Below are positions 1 to 10,974 of a stretch of DNA of 64,000 bases, piece after piece. The position numbers and the translations under genes were made by a program. Source of the stretch: Achatina immaculata (lineage: Eukaryota; Mollusca; Gastropoda; Stylommatophora; Achatinidae); NCBI GenBank assembly GCA_009760885.1, contig CM019707.1:33340645-33404644 (forward strand), read 5' to 3'. The first letter of the stretch is position 1. Each line of letters begins with the position of its first letter. The notes beneath the pieces are model-generated. The model searched no databases. It worked only from the letters and a program-made list of their open reading frames with translations, and had not been told where the DNA came from.

Positions 1-345
1 CTGTTTGAGACGCACGCCATTGGAGTGGAGAGCGTATCCCCCACCCCACCTCCGGCTATAACAGTCCTTAAAACCAGAGAGGCAGTGAGATGAACAACGT
101 TCTGGAAAGAACACGTCACTTACAGAGATAAATGGGACATACACTTGGAAAGCCTAGCACTAACATAACAAGACAGGCTCTCACCTGGAAGTTCAAGAGT
201 AAGAGGAAGCAAGGAATACGCCAGGGGAAGGAGTCTTGACGCAGAGATCAGAAAGATGGACTACACCTGGAGACGGATAGAAGAAACAGCCAAGGACAGA
301 GATAAACGGAGAGCTTTTATTGATGGCCCATGCCCCAATTAGGGG
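1..345 (+). mobile_element. 3' end of a non-LTR retrotransposon, cut by the window edge
   Basis: Two plus-strand frames meet near 235 through a frameshift. The first reads QALTWKFKSKRKQGIRQG; the second reads MDYTWRRIEETAKDRDKRRAF and stops at about 343. This is the extreme C-terminus typical of endonuclease-reverse transcriptase LINEs of the Nimb/I-like kind (ALTW..QGKRKRGRP...TW..LE..A.DR..WR). The domain lies after the reverse transcriptase and has no known enzymatic role. The frameshift shows a dead copy. Its 5' part lies outside the window, and no clear 3' tail or target duplication is seen. Clade assignment is tentative. Confidence 0.65.
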
Positions 346-948
346 TAAAGAGACGTGGATGGGATTGGTGGTTGGAATATGTTTTTATTTTTTGACTGTG
401 CATTAATTATTTATTTAAACTTAGAACATAAAGACTTCTAATAAAAACAACAATGAAGAGAAACTATATACACTATAAACTCGGAAGTTCTTCCCAGTAA
501 ATTATATTTGATGAACATATTCACAAACAGGTGAAAACCCATATAAAACACAAATGCACAATGTTAATTTATAGCTCAGCTACGTTACAAACATCACAGG
601 CCGGCGTTTGTGAATTATTAGCCAAGGGACGACAGCGAGTTCTGATCCTGTATACGTTTAGAGCGACTTTAATCTGTTATCTTTGGTACAGTTCGGCAAA
701 TGGCCGCACAAAAGTGCCACGCCAGATAGGACAATGGAGATTTTACGCTGTGCTACACAGCTACTGTCTGGGAATTCCCATTGATATTTATACTTTTTGT
801 CGGTCGGATATGACTGTGGAAGTAGGTTTCTATTCTCTTCAGTTCAACTATCGCAGCTTTAGAATTGAAAACTGGTGCATGATTTCTGAGAAAAGTTTTA
901 CAGTGTTTAATATAATACATGACAATTCACTTTACTCAGTATACAGAC
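346..948. other. AT-rich stretch with no recognisable feature
   Basis: No RNA gene, retroelement motif or convincing exon was found. An open frame runs from about 531 to 1070 on the plus strand, but it begins without an ATG, has no recognisable motif and ends inside the tetranucleotide array. Confidence 0.5.
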
Positions 949-1071
949 ATCAAGACAGGCAGTCAAGCAGGCAGGCAGACAGACAGACAGACAGACAGGC
1001 AGACAGGCAGACAGACGGACGGACGGAAGAACGGAAGGACGGACGGACGGACGGACGGATGGATAGATAGA
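949..1071. repeat. GACA/GACG/GATA tetranucleotide microsatellite
   Basis: Tandem gaca, ggca, gacg and gata units with drifting sequence. It abuts the gattgatt tail of the retrotransposon that follows, so it may have grown from that tail. Confidence 0.9.
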
Positions 1072-1073
1072 TA

Positions 1074-2193
1074 GATTGATTGATTGATCTTTATTTCAAA
1101 AGGGTTAAGAATTGGGCACGCAGGCCCGTCTGACATTCTGCCCTTTATCATACATCTTTCACTCTATTCCAGATATTCTACAAATATGCTGTTCATGTAA
1201 CAAACATAATTAACATTGAAGCTGAGAGACATAAAATAAAATATAACATTTACATTTCGCTCTTAAACATTCACTCAGTACAGAAGTAACTACATACATT
1301 ATAAATGACTATAAACAAAATTGTCGGGACTGTTCAGAAAACAATTGTATTCGGTGTCTGTAAGAGCAGTTTAAGATAACTTTTAAATTTTATAATTCAT
1401 GGAGGCATGTAGTCATCAAATAGATATTGGGAAAGCTTGTAGTTGTAGGAAGGAGTATAATGTATATTTTTATACAGTATGGGAGGGTATTCCAAAGATG
1501 AGCAGCAGAATAACTAAAGCTTTTCTTGTAAAGATCAAGTCTATGTTTTGGAATACATATGTTGTTCAAGCGTTGGCTGCACTTTGGGCTAAATTTAAAC
1601 AGGTTCCATAGATAAGGCGGGGCATACCGTGAAAGAATTTGATGTACTAACTTGGCTTTGTTGAAGAGGAACCTGTTCTTAAGAGGTCGTATTTTGATAC
1701 GTTTGTGATGATTAGTTGTTTGTGCTTGATTTTTGTCACTAATAAGCTTTACTGCTAGCTTTTGGAGTGAGCAAAGCCTCTTTGTATTTGACACTGAGCA
1801 ACCATCCCAAACTGTTGAGCAATAGTCTAAATATGTTTGTATATGAAATATGTAGTATGTCTTCCTAGTGTCTTGATCGACGAAGTGCTTAATTTTGGCT
1901 AACTGGTATACTTTTTGTGCAATGAGTTTTGTTAGACATTGCACATGAGAGTTCCAGGTCAGATGTTGGTCAATAATAAGATCTAGTGTTTTATGCTCGC
2001 TAACGTTTTCTATCTGTGATGTTTCTGTACAGAGCCGAAGTGTTGTTTTTGTTGCGTTTTGTAGTTTCTGTCTTGTTGTTATGAGCATTGATTTTGTTTT
2101 ATCGGTGTTTATAATCATGCTATTATTTTTGCTCCATCTAATTAAATTGTATAGCTCGACCTGAGGAGTTGATTCTAGATTAACACAATCGTA
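1074..2193 (-). mobile_element. 5'-truncated CR1/L2-like LINE: RT C-terminal part and 3' UTR
   Basis: The minus strand is open from 2193 down to 1390. In reading order it shows the end of the RT palm (CVNLESTPQVELYNLI), KTKSMLITT, a LDLIIDQHLTWNSHV block (the canonical LG...D..L.W..H), YLDYCSTVW, a LQKLAVKLI motif and PLKNRFLFNKAKLV. This order is typical of the RT thumb/connection of CR1, L2 and Jockey-group LINEs. The 3' UTR follows (1390-1090) and ends in aataaa then gatcaatcaatc, the expected 3' microsatellite tail. The 5' end is truncated at the GATA array, so the YADD catalytic box is absent and the copy is inactive, though this frame is unbroken for about 268 codons. Related pieces lie at 9573-10290 and 16605-17285. 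The clade name is uncertain. Confidence 0.8.
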
Positions 2194-2194
2194 A

Positions 2195-2460
<266 letters not shown>

Positions 2461-2711
2461 GAGAATTAAGGCAGGAAGGACGAAAATGTTTAAAGATGCA
2501 CCCTCTGCTGAAACGACAACTGGAACGGGCGGTGGAGTAGGTATAGGAATGTTTTAATTGCGTGAAACCATTTCCGAACAACGTAAAGAAAGAATATTCT
2601 CTCAATTGATGGCTCAGTTTACAGCGTATAAAACAAGTTGTAAATGGAAAATATGACCACAGTGAGATGAGTAAGGGTAAGGTAATAAGTAGATCACTAA
2701 GGAAAGTCATG

Positions 2712-2916
2712 AATATAAGCTAATGTATAGATTACACGATAATTTACATGAAAGGAAGCTAAGATATAGATGTCACAGGAGAAAGCCATTAAAGGAAGCT
2801 AATATATAGATTACAGGAGAAAGCCATGAAATGAAGCTAATATATAGATTACATGACAAAGCCAAGAAAGCAAGGTAATATATAGATTATAGGACAAAGC
2901 CACGAAAGGAAGCTAT

Positions 2917-2981
<65 letters not shown>

Positions 2982-3131
2982 GGTGCCGTGCCGACTGGCG
3001 TTGGCTATTATGCTTCTCCAGAGTACCCGATCCTTCATGCAGGCCATCAGTTCAGTTGGTGATCTTCTCTCACACCATTCCGTCAGACTGTCCAGTATCA
3101 TTTCTCTTGGTCTTCCTCTTGATCTTCTTCC

Positions 3132-3177
<46 letters not shown>

Positions 3178-4034
3178 CATGAGAAAGCCATGAAAGGAAA
3201 CTAATATATTGATTACAGGAGACAGCCATGAATGGAAAATAATATATAGATTACAGGAGAAAGCCATTAAAGGAAACTAATATATAGATTACAGGGGAAA
3301 GCCATAAAAGAAGCTAATATATAGATTATAGGAGAAAGCCATGAATGGAAGCTAATATACAGATTGCAGGAAACAGTCCTGAAAGGAAGCCAATATATAA
3401 TTTACAGAAAAAAAAATCCTGAAAGGAAACCAATATATAGATTATAGGAGAAAGTCATGAAAGGAAGGTAATATATAGATTACAGGAGAAAGTTATGAAC
3501 GAAAGGTAATAAATAGATTACAGGAGAAAGTCATGAAAGATAGCTAATATATAGATTACAAAAGAAAACCATGAAATGAAGCTAATATATAGATTACGGG
3601 GGAAATCCATGAAAGGAAACTAATATATATTTCAGATTATAGGAGAAAGTCATAAAAGAAAGCTTATATATAGATTACAAGAAAAAAGCCATAAAAGCAA
3701 ACTTATATATAGATTACAGGGGAGAACTATTAAAGGAAGCTATTATATAGATTAAAGGAGAAAGCTATGAAAAGAAGTTAATAAACAGATTACAGGAGAA
3801 AGCCATGAAGGGAAACTAATATATAGATTAGAGGAGAAAGTCGTGAAAGAAAGGTAATATATAGATTACAGGAGAAAGTAATGAAAGGAAACTAGTATAT
3901 AGATTACAGGAAAACGCCATGATAGAAAGCTAATATATAGATTATTCGGGAAAGTCATGAAAGGAAGCTAATATACAGTATAGATTATCGGGGAAAACCA
4001 TGAAAGGATGCTAGTATACAGTATAGATTACATG
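2712..4034. repeat. 38-bp minisatellite array
   Basis: Monomers carry aggaagctaatatatagatt followed by acaggagaaagccatgaa and repeat about every 38 bp with substitutions and small indels, roughly 28 units in all. A retrotransposon tail with TA runs interrupts the array at about 2930-3175. The last two units gain extra bases (acagtatagatta). The period is not a multiple of three and there is no open frame, so it is a non-coding minisatellite. Confidence 0.9.
2930..3177 (-). mobile_element. RTE-like LINE 3' end with (GAT)n tail inside the 38-bp array
   Basis: On the minus strand (3137-2979) the reading is EGRRSRGRPREMILDSL, then WCERRSPTELM, then KDRVLWRSIIANASRHGT, followed directly by a (TGA)n run. 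This matches the extreme C-terminus of RTE-like or related endonuclease-RT LINEs (RGRP...W...SP.EL....DR..WR..VANA..HGT) with a trinucleotide tail. TA dinucleotide runs flank both sides, so the insertion site was probably a TA run inside a 38-bp monomer. Only the last ~50 codons remain. Shorter relatives are at 13603-13712 and 14705-14835. Confidence 0.75.
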
Positions 4035-4082
4035 GTGAAATCGTTAGTTTAAGCTACTAAATAAATCAAATCGGAGAAGAAT

Positions 4083-4329
4083 TCATTCATTCCTTTGCAT
4101 GTCCCTTGCGGAACTTTGCCTCCCAAACAACACTCCTGTAGGCCTCTCGGTTGTGAGCAAGATGGCCTGCTGCTGCTGCATCCATTTCCAGATCATCAAC
4201 GATGTCTTGCAGCCGTCTTCGTTTCGGTCTTCCTCTTTTTCTTTTTCCCATTATGTATCCTTCCAATACGGTCTTCTCTAAATTATCATGACGTTTAATG
4301 TGGCCAAAATATTTAAGTTTTCTCTCTTT
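4083..4329 (-). mobile_element. 5'-truncated LINE 3' end with 14-bp target duplication
   Basis: A direct repeat, aatcggagaagaat, lies at 4069-4082 and 4330-4343 and delimits a 247-bp minus-strand insertion. The insert encodes KERKLKYFGHIKRHDNLEKT, GKRKRGRPKRRRLQDIVDD, GHLAHNREAYRSVVWEAKF and ends RKGHAKE followed by a gaatgaat tail. The same family supplies the nested element at 20986-21965 and the pieces in the 42.5-47.8 and 58.7-64 kb blocks. Target-primed 5' truncation explains the structure. The target duplication makes the boundaries firm. Confidence 0.9.
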
Positions 4330-4479
4330 AATCGGAGAAGAATATAAAGGTAAAATCCTAGTTTCCATGGCATGAACGTATATTTGGGATAGGTTCCTGT
4401 CACTACATGAAAGTATGATGTGGTCAGCATCACACCTGCCCATATTTACCTTCCTAGATTTCCCTGGCACTCTTTTTTA

Positions 4480-4612
4480 TAGGCTAGGTGGACCCCGGGC
4501 CTTTGTTTTTGTTATGGTGGTACCAGAAAAGAAATCCCCACTGATGGAACCTAAACCTGGCACCTCTGGATTAGTAGACCAAGACCCTAACCAGTCGGCC
4601 AACCAAGGAAAA
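4480..4612 (-). mobile_element. tRNA-derived SINE-like fragment
   Basis: On the minus strand, 4603-4585 reads TTGGCCGACTGGTTAGGG, matching a tRNA A box (TGGCCGAGTGGTTAAGG type). 4557-4546 reads GGTTTAGGTTCC, a damaged B box (GGTTCGAATCC type) at normal tRNA spacing. Between them, TGGTCTACTAATCCAGAGG resembles the anticodon arm of Ser- or Leu-type tRNAs. Downstream, GGGGATTTCTTTTCTGGTAC resembles the central part of animal SINEs. The acceptor stem cannot be paired, so this is not a working tRNA gene. No target duplication was identified. Confidence 0.55.
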
Positions 4613-6457
4613 ATAAATACAGGGCATGGAAGGACAAGATAGTCAGGGCATGACGACCTAACGCAAGCTAAATCTAACACAAAAGTCCGTAGTAAGATAA
4701 CCGAGATGCAAGCTCAACGAACCACTTACAAAGCGACTTCCAGATAACGCAGAAAACTATGAAATAAGAAAAACTAAACTTAAAATAAACACCATCAAAG
4801 TCATCAAAAAGCGAATAATTCATAAATACTGCTTTACCCGGAAAAAGCTCTAACGAATGTATTTTCTCAAAGATGAACTTGTAAGCTTCAGTCATGCGTG
4901 TAAATGTAACATCTTGTGTGCTGTCTTGTGCACAGAGTGAAAGTTCTAGCTGCAGGCATACAGAAAGAATACAATAAGCTGCTAATTTAGTACTGTTTTT
5001 AATAGTTATATTCTAAAACCGTTACATACTGTTTGCTACAGTGCTCCTGATAACACAGACACTTAATAAGCGATTTCAGAGTTCTATAATGTGAAAAAAC
5101 GTTTTCTGATTTTTATGTCAAGTACCAAATCTTGACGTTTGTTAGTAAATTTCAGGGTTCTTCTTCTTACGTAATTGAGTAGAAGTAGAGATTTCCAATC
5201 TTCAAAACGTTTTGGTTCCTTGGCATTTAGTTTACAACTTCAAAGAACCAGGAAAAAATATTCAAGAAAATAACGTCCTCTTGTGCATTCTATTTCGTGG
5301 AAAATCTCACTATTCAGTCATGCTTGAAGCTTGCTGTCTGGTCTTCATTTTGCTGGATTACGCGAGAAAATTGACTAATTCGAAAAGTTAGATTCTGTAA
5401 GACAAAGAAGAAATTCAGCGAAAGGGAATTTTAATTTGCAGCAAAAAGCTGAAAAAAAGAGCACTTTATCTTTGTCTGTTTCATCCAAGAAGAAAGAAAA
5501 TAAAGATTTCGGCGATAATATTAAAATAGGAAAAAGTCATACACATACATGCGTGGACACACACATACATTCTCACACACACACACACACACACACTTGT
5601 ACACACGCACGCGCGCCCGCATACATAAATAAGTGAACAATAAATGTTTAGTTAACCTATTCCTACTTTTTGTATCTTCTCTCCAGACAGAAGGTTACTA
5701 GAGTGATCTGCCTTGTCGTTTTACAGAATTAGATGGCGCTGTTACTAGTCGGCAATTAAGATGGCGCCGGTGTAGAAAGGAAATGCTTGTTTCTGGGCGC
5801 TTAAGGGAAGCGGAACTATTAGTTTCTCCACCACAGCATGCTGGGAGTGGGCACTTCAGCTGTGGTTTCCCGTCTTGGTCTTCTATAAGAGGAGAAGTGA
5901 CCTAAAGTTAGAGTTCAAATTTGGCGGGAATGATCACTCCAAACTGGGGAAAAAATAAACTCTTGTTTTCTTGCTAGACAAGGGAGGACAACTTTTGGGA
6001 AGGTTTCTGGTAAGAAGGTTTGAATAGCTTGTCGTCTTGTATCTTGTTTAATATTCGACGAAGCAATATCGAAAGCTGGTCGAGAGATGGAAACTTCCGT
6101 CTACGCTGGGAGAGGGGGGGGGGTGAAAAGAAGAGCTGTCTTCGATTTGTGGAAACACAGCAAACTCAAAGACAGCTTCAGATGTTGTCCTTCATCAGCA
6201 AAGCCAGCCCTAAAGCAGAACTGTTCTTGACGAATATGGAACAGAAAACGGCAGACCACGGAAAAGGTTATGTTCACTGGCGGAGAAGAAATTGAAAAGT
6301 TGATTTATAGATTGGAAATGAGTGACAGAATTCAGAAGCAACCGAGAAGGAAAATTATTGTTTGAGGATTTGGTTCCGGGGACCCGATGGTGCATGAGAT
6401 TTGCCTATTGCCGCTCATAATAAATGGCTTGAAATTCTTTTTTTTTCATTATTTATA
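4613..6457. other. Unassigned DNA; (CA)n and two ATGGCGC sites only
   Basis: No coding or RNA gene recognised. It holds a CA/CG dinucleotide run (5566-5625) and, between 5700 and 5900, a locally GC-richer stretch with two ATGGCGC motifs (around 5731 and 5760). Open frames here are short and lack recognisable domains. Confidence 0.5.
5566..5625. repeat. (CA)n microsatellite
   Basis: Alternating ca runs with acgcacgcgcgcccgc at the distal end. Confidence 0.9.
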
Positions 6458-6861
6458 AAAGGTGTTTCATAATGATGGGACACATTGTTAATGCCACTTT
6501 CTAGAACTGGAACAAACACATTTAATATAGAATGTGTGTAATACATACCCAAGATATAGAAATTCACAAAAATGCTCAAGGTTTGAATATCACATCAATT
6601 AGAAGTTCACCACCTCGAAAAGAACACTCTTTGGGTCTTTTTATTATCTCCCTCATAGTGTGATGTAGCAGGTTGGCTGGAATGGCTGTTATCTCACTCT
6701 AGATACTTCGAGTTCCAGAGCATTATGAAGCACCTTTGAATGAACATTATTGTGAACTCATGTATCTTGGGTATGTATTGCTCACAATCTATATGAAATG
6801 TTTTTATTCCAGTCCTAGATAATTGAGTTTAAAACGCGCTCCATCATTATAAAACACCCTG
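6458..6861. mobile_element. MITE with long terminal inverted repeats and TA target duplication
   Basis: The left end starts aaaggtgtttcataatgatg. The reverse complement of the right end starts cagggtgttttataatgatg. The two remain alignable for about 110 bp, sharing for instance tagaactggaa/taggactggaa and aatacatacccaagata. TA dinucleotides lie immediately outside (6456-6457 and 6862-6863). The ~190-bp interior has no open frame for a transposase. Length, TIRs and TA duplication fit a non-autonomous Tc1/mariner-type element. The arms differ at many positions, so the insertion is old. Confidence 0.8.
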
Positions 6862-8133
6862 TACTTGAAAATATAAATAGCATGATCTTCACTGATACAT
6901 TTTTAATATTAACATATTAAAATTTCTCACGTGTTCCTGGAACATTTTCCGTTTATTTCAATTCGTTGTTTTCCTTGCGCGTCTGAAGAAGGGTTTTTGC
7001 TGAAATATTGCTTTTTTTTTACTTATCACTAAGTGAAGTTTACACCTGCATGTTTTACCTTCAGATTACTTTCCACAGATTGACAGTTGTCACTTCACTC
7101 GTGCTGTCTTATCATTGACAATAATTTCCCATCATGCTGTGCATCCTGGTGACTGCAGTTGTTGAATTTGTTGTGAAAACTCCGCCCGGATAAGAAAGTC
7201 GTGTGCATTCTACTTGTTTGTAATTTTCTGCATAAAACCCTTGCCAACTGAAAAATGGACGTAAGTACGTAAAAGATAAGGGAAAAAAGTTGAGTTTTGT
7301 TTTTTCTGCGGAAAGGGGGGTTGGGGGGGGGGGGGGAATACATCATCAGGAAGCATGTCTACATCACAGTAATAGCAACGATAACTTGTCATCTGTCCAC
7401 ATATCTGTCAGTTTTATGAAATAGGAGAGTTCCCATGACTCTGCCACAGTATCCCTGGCTCCTGCAGTGACACTGACCTAATTTTGCTGTTTAATCAATA
7501 ACAAGCATCAGTTAGACAATGTGTGGGCTTCACATTAACTTAAGACAAGTCATTTGCGTTAAATTATTAAAGGCTACAATCTTTAAATTATTTTAATTTA
7601 AAAACGTGGAAAGTCATGTTCCGTGGTTTCTGCTCTTGTTCGAAAGGAAATACTTGGAGCAAGCTGTTCAAGAAACACACGAACGAATTTAACTTCATGA
7701 AAATGTTCAGAAAATGAGACTGGTTTCTTGTATTTTAACCTTAAGAAGTTTTGAAAAAAAGGCAATGAAGATTTCAAAAGAAAAGAAATTAGGAGAAGAT
7801 TTTTAACATAGAAATTTTGACAGAGGCTAAAACATGGAGAGGAAAAGCAATGATAACAGATAAAAAAAAAAATCGAATGATGAGCGAAAGAGAAAGTAGA
7901 GGTTAAATATAAAGAATGTGTATAACAAAAGGAAAACAGAAATGAGGACAAAGAAAACATAGGGTGAGCAAAATACTATCATAAATATTGCCGCCGCCGC
8001 CGTCATCATCATGATCATTATCATAACCATTAATCCGACATAACGACGTACGGCGCCAAAGTTAGCACAAACAATAAAACACTTGACCTTCGGTTTTCTT
8101 CTACCACCCCTATTGCTGGTCCTGTCTCACGCC
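6862..8133. other. Unassigned intergenic DNA
   Basis: No gene recognised. Contains a T9 run near 7012, the poly-G tract listed separately, a degenerate hairpin-like motif at 6980-7010 (ctgaagaagg...tgctgaaa) recalling the Penelope-linked motif described below, and a short gcc/atc trinucleotide run near 7990-8020. Confidence 0.45.
7315..7336. repeat. Poly-G tract (possible G-quadruplex)
   Basis: Six Gs, two Ts, then fourteen Gs. It is able to form a G-quadruplex on the plus strand, but is equally explained as a mononucleotide slippage tract. Confidence 0.85.
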
Positions 8134-8264
8134 ATAGCTTGCTGTTTTTGGCTTGCTGTTTATAGCTTGCCGTTTATCACTTGCTCTTTATAGCTTCCTG
8201 TTTATGGCTTGCTGTTTACACCTTGTAGTTAATAACTTTCTGTTTATAACATGATATTTATAAC
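8134..8264. repeat. 14-bp tandem repeat, about nine units
   Basis: Units of the form atagcttgctgttt repeat every ~14 bp with substitutions (ggcttgctgttt, atagcttgccgttt, atcacttgctcttt, ataactttctgttt). Confidence 0.85.
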
Positions 8265-9572
8265 TGAACACGACTAAACTTTATTTTGAAACAGCTCGAC
8301 CAGTAACAGTCTGCGCGATAAGAGTTTATAAAATAAACCACGAATCAACGTAGTGGAGGCTTCTCAGAGGTGTGACAATATAGCGATTTTTTAAGGTATA
8401 AGTCAGGTAAGTCATCTTGGTATTTAAAAGTGCGGTAAATACACAGTTATGTGCCCTAGTTTAGTTAATTCTTGTTTACGTCCCTCTTAACTTAAGGCTT
8501 GCATGTCTCGCTTTGGCCATGGAGTCTATGCAAGTAGAGACTGGTCAGATGATCAGTTAGGAAAATGAGATTTTGGGCCAGTCTTAGTTTTGTGTTCGTT
8601 AGTGGTAGTCGGAATCTTGTACTTGCTAGAGTAGAATGTAACTTATTGTAGGGACTTAGTCTGTGTTTTAGTAGTCGTTAGTAAGTAGTTTGTAGTATAG
8701 GACAGTAAGTCTAGACTGTGGTTAGATTCTGGTGGCGTCGAAGTCTTTTGACGTTAGTAGACGCCGGGAATCATAATTCTTGTCTTGCTGCAGTAACTTA
8801 ATGTCATGTTTATTGGTTTTCTCACTGCCTTTGTTCCAACTCATCGTCATTGCAATTATATCATCCATTGCAGCAATAAAGCCATCTTGATCAATAAAGC
8901 TGCTACTTGTGTTTTGCCACTGAGTGAAAGCTGTTCCTGGGAGAGTTAGTCTGTCAGCGAATAGTAAACAGACATCAACAGATACCATCAAACAGCAAGA
9001 GACACCACCAGACTCCAAGCAGGCACTAAGCCGGCATCTACAACGACGAAAGAGACGGACCTCGACTGTTTAGAAAGAGTGATGTCTCGACTGTCTATCG
9101 TTGTAAGACTAAATAGTACTATGGAGTCGTATATTTAGCTGCAGGAAGTGGAAGCTCAAGTTTTGAAGCTCAGAAATACTAGTGAAAATGGTATGCCTAC
9201 AAGTATCGGGCATAAATAGCAGAAAAGCGAATATCTAATTCTACCAATACTCCCTGCCTGTATGAAAATGTATACCAAAATTCTATCTACTACCCTTAAC
9301 GGCCACCAACACTATTTTAGAGGCCAGGGTTCGTGTCTGCATTAGAAGGATCGTCCTTGATGGCTGTACGCCTAAGTTATCAACATCTGTTACGCCAGCA
9401 AACGTTTCCCTTGAATCATCTAAATTAGAAAATCATCCATCTTGCATATACCTGTTTTAGGATGACAGTTTCCTGTATTTCTTTTTTTCAATGCAGGTTT
9501 TGATAGGGTCATCAATATCTTATTTCTGCCATCCACTGGAACAGTGAAGAAGAATGAAAGGTTACAGAAGGA
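8265..9572. other. Unassigned DNA, no gene supported
   Basis: A minus-strand frame at 8722-9018 is open for ~98 codons but starts without ATG and shows no family motif. Two aataaag signals near 8872 and 8892 could belong to an LTR or transcript end, but no paired LTR, primer-binding site or polypurine tract is visible. Confidence 0.4.
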
Positions 9573-10290
9573 ACGAACGAACGAACGAACATACTAATTT
9601 TCAAAGGGTTAAAAATTGGGTACGCAGGCCTGTCTAACATTCTACCCTTCATTATACAGCTTTCACTCAGTCACAGTCATTCAGCATTTGTTAATGAGCA
9701 TTAATAATAATGAAGACATAATTAAATGATTACATAAATAAATAATAAACTTATCTCTTGTCTATACACTCCACACTCTGATTTATGCAACAGTATGAAA
9801 TAAACTTGCATTCTTACATTCATTCAAAACTAAAATTGATAGAAAAGCTGTTAAAAAATAGAACAATCAAGTCATACATTACTTTAGACTATGCTTAGGG
9901 AGGCATATAGTCCATATCAAACAGATGTTGACAAAGTTATATGAACGAATATTAGTTGTAAGTTTTACATAAGTTGGTAGGACATTCCAAAGATGGGCAG
10001 CTGAGTAATAAAAGCTTTTTTTAAAAGATGTCAAGACTTGGTTTTTGGAGAATACAATTGCTTAAGCGTTGACTGTGTTTTGGGTTGGATTTGAACAACG
10101 ATCACAGATTGGGTGGAACATTGTGCAATAGAATTTTATGAATAAACTTGACCTTATTGAAAAGAAATCTCTTCTTGAGGAGTAGAATATCAAGATGTTT
10201 GTCCTTATTTGTAATATGTACTGCATGTTTGTCATCTATAAGCCTTGCTGCTCGTTTTTGAAGTGAATAAAGGTCAGTATAGATTCATTT
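9573..10290 (-). mobile_element. Decayed CR1/L2-like LINE 3' part, second copy
   Basis: The segment after the gaacgaac run (9573-9592) matches the 3' UTR of the element at 1074-2193: tttcaaagggttaa.aattggg.acgcaggc.tgtct.acattct.ccctt is shared. The match continues through the RT connection region (aggacattccaaagatg, taaaagctttt, gcgttgact). Frames are broken throughout. The guttcgttc-type tail is a different tetranucleotide from the gatcaatc tail of the first copy. Inactive fragment. Confidence 0.75.
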
Positions 10291-10548
10291 CATTAGGGAG
10301 TCTCCAGTCACCAAATGACTTATGTTTTCTTTGATATGGAAGTTATGCTGGAGATTAGGGTGGTGCTGGTGGTGATTTCGATGTGGAGATTGCTGAGAGG
10401 AGCGCTTGTATACCATGCCTGATTTTAGTGATTCAGGCACCTGTTGACTGCCTGGTGCTGAGCTGTCCTACAGAACTTTAAACCTGTAGCTAATGTGTAC
10501 ACTGATTGGGCACAATGCAGGTCCTTTCAGCTCTTCTGATGATTCCTT

Positions 10549-10960
10549 ACTGCACTGTCTGGGTGTAAGCTCAAGCCTCTGTTCAGGTTTGTTTGATGTG
10601 CTGGGTGACGTTGTCTGGGTGTAAACTCAAGCTCCTGTCCAGGTTTGTTTGATGTGCTGGGTGACGTTGTCTGGGTGTAAACTCAAGCTCCTGTCCAGGT
10701 TTGTTTGATGAGCTGGGTGACGTTGTCTGGGTGTAAACTCAAGCTCCTGTCCAGGTTTGTTTGATGTGCTGGGTGACGTTGTCTGGGTGTAAGCTCAAGC
10801 CCCTGTCCAGGTTTGTTTGATGTGCTGGGTGACGTTGTCTGGGTGTAAACTCAAGCCCCTGTCCAGGTTTTTTGATGTGCTGGGTGACGTTGTCTGGGTG
10901 TAAACTTAAGCCCCTGTCCAGGTTTGTTTGATGAGCTGGGAGACGCTGGCTCAGCTTGTG
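10549..10960. repeat. 56-bp minisatellite, about seven units
   Basis: Units begin ctgggtgacgttgtctgggt, continue gtaaactcaagctcctgtcc and end aggtttgtttgatgtg. Spacing is 56 bp (10601, 10657 and onward). Because 56 is not a multiple of three, frames rotate between units and no long product is encoded. It abuts the 3' side of the minus-strand coiled-coil frame. Confidence 0.92.
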
Positions 10961-10974
10961 ACTTTGTCTCCTGA

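Noticed and set aside
531..1070. 179-codon plus-strand gene
   Set aside because: No ATG start, no motif, C-terminal third is tetranucleotide repeat.
963..1151. Cys/Val-rich minus-strand peptide
   Set aside because: Translation of the GACA/GACG microsatellite.
2918..3204. Tyr-Ile or His-rich small proteins
   Set aside because: Translations of TA and ATC microsatellites around a LINE tail.
4546..4603. Functional tRNA gene on the minus strand
   Set aside because: B box is damaged and no acceptor stem pairs; better explained as a SINE.
7598..8030. Phe/Ser/Leu-rich minus-strand membrane protein
   Set aside because: A-rich plus strand gives hydrophobic codons on the minus strand; two overlapping frames, no conserved motif.
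8722..9018. 98-codon minus-strand gene or LTR
   Set aside because: No ATG at the start, no recognised motif, and no second LTR, primer-binding site or polypurine tract.
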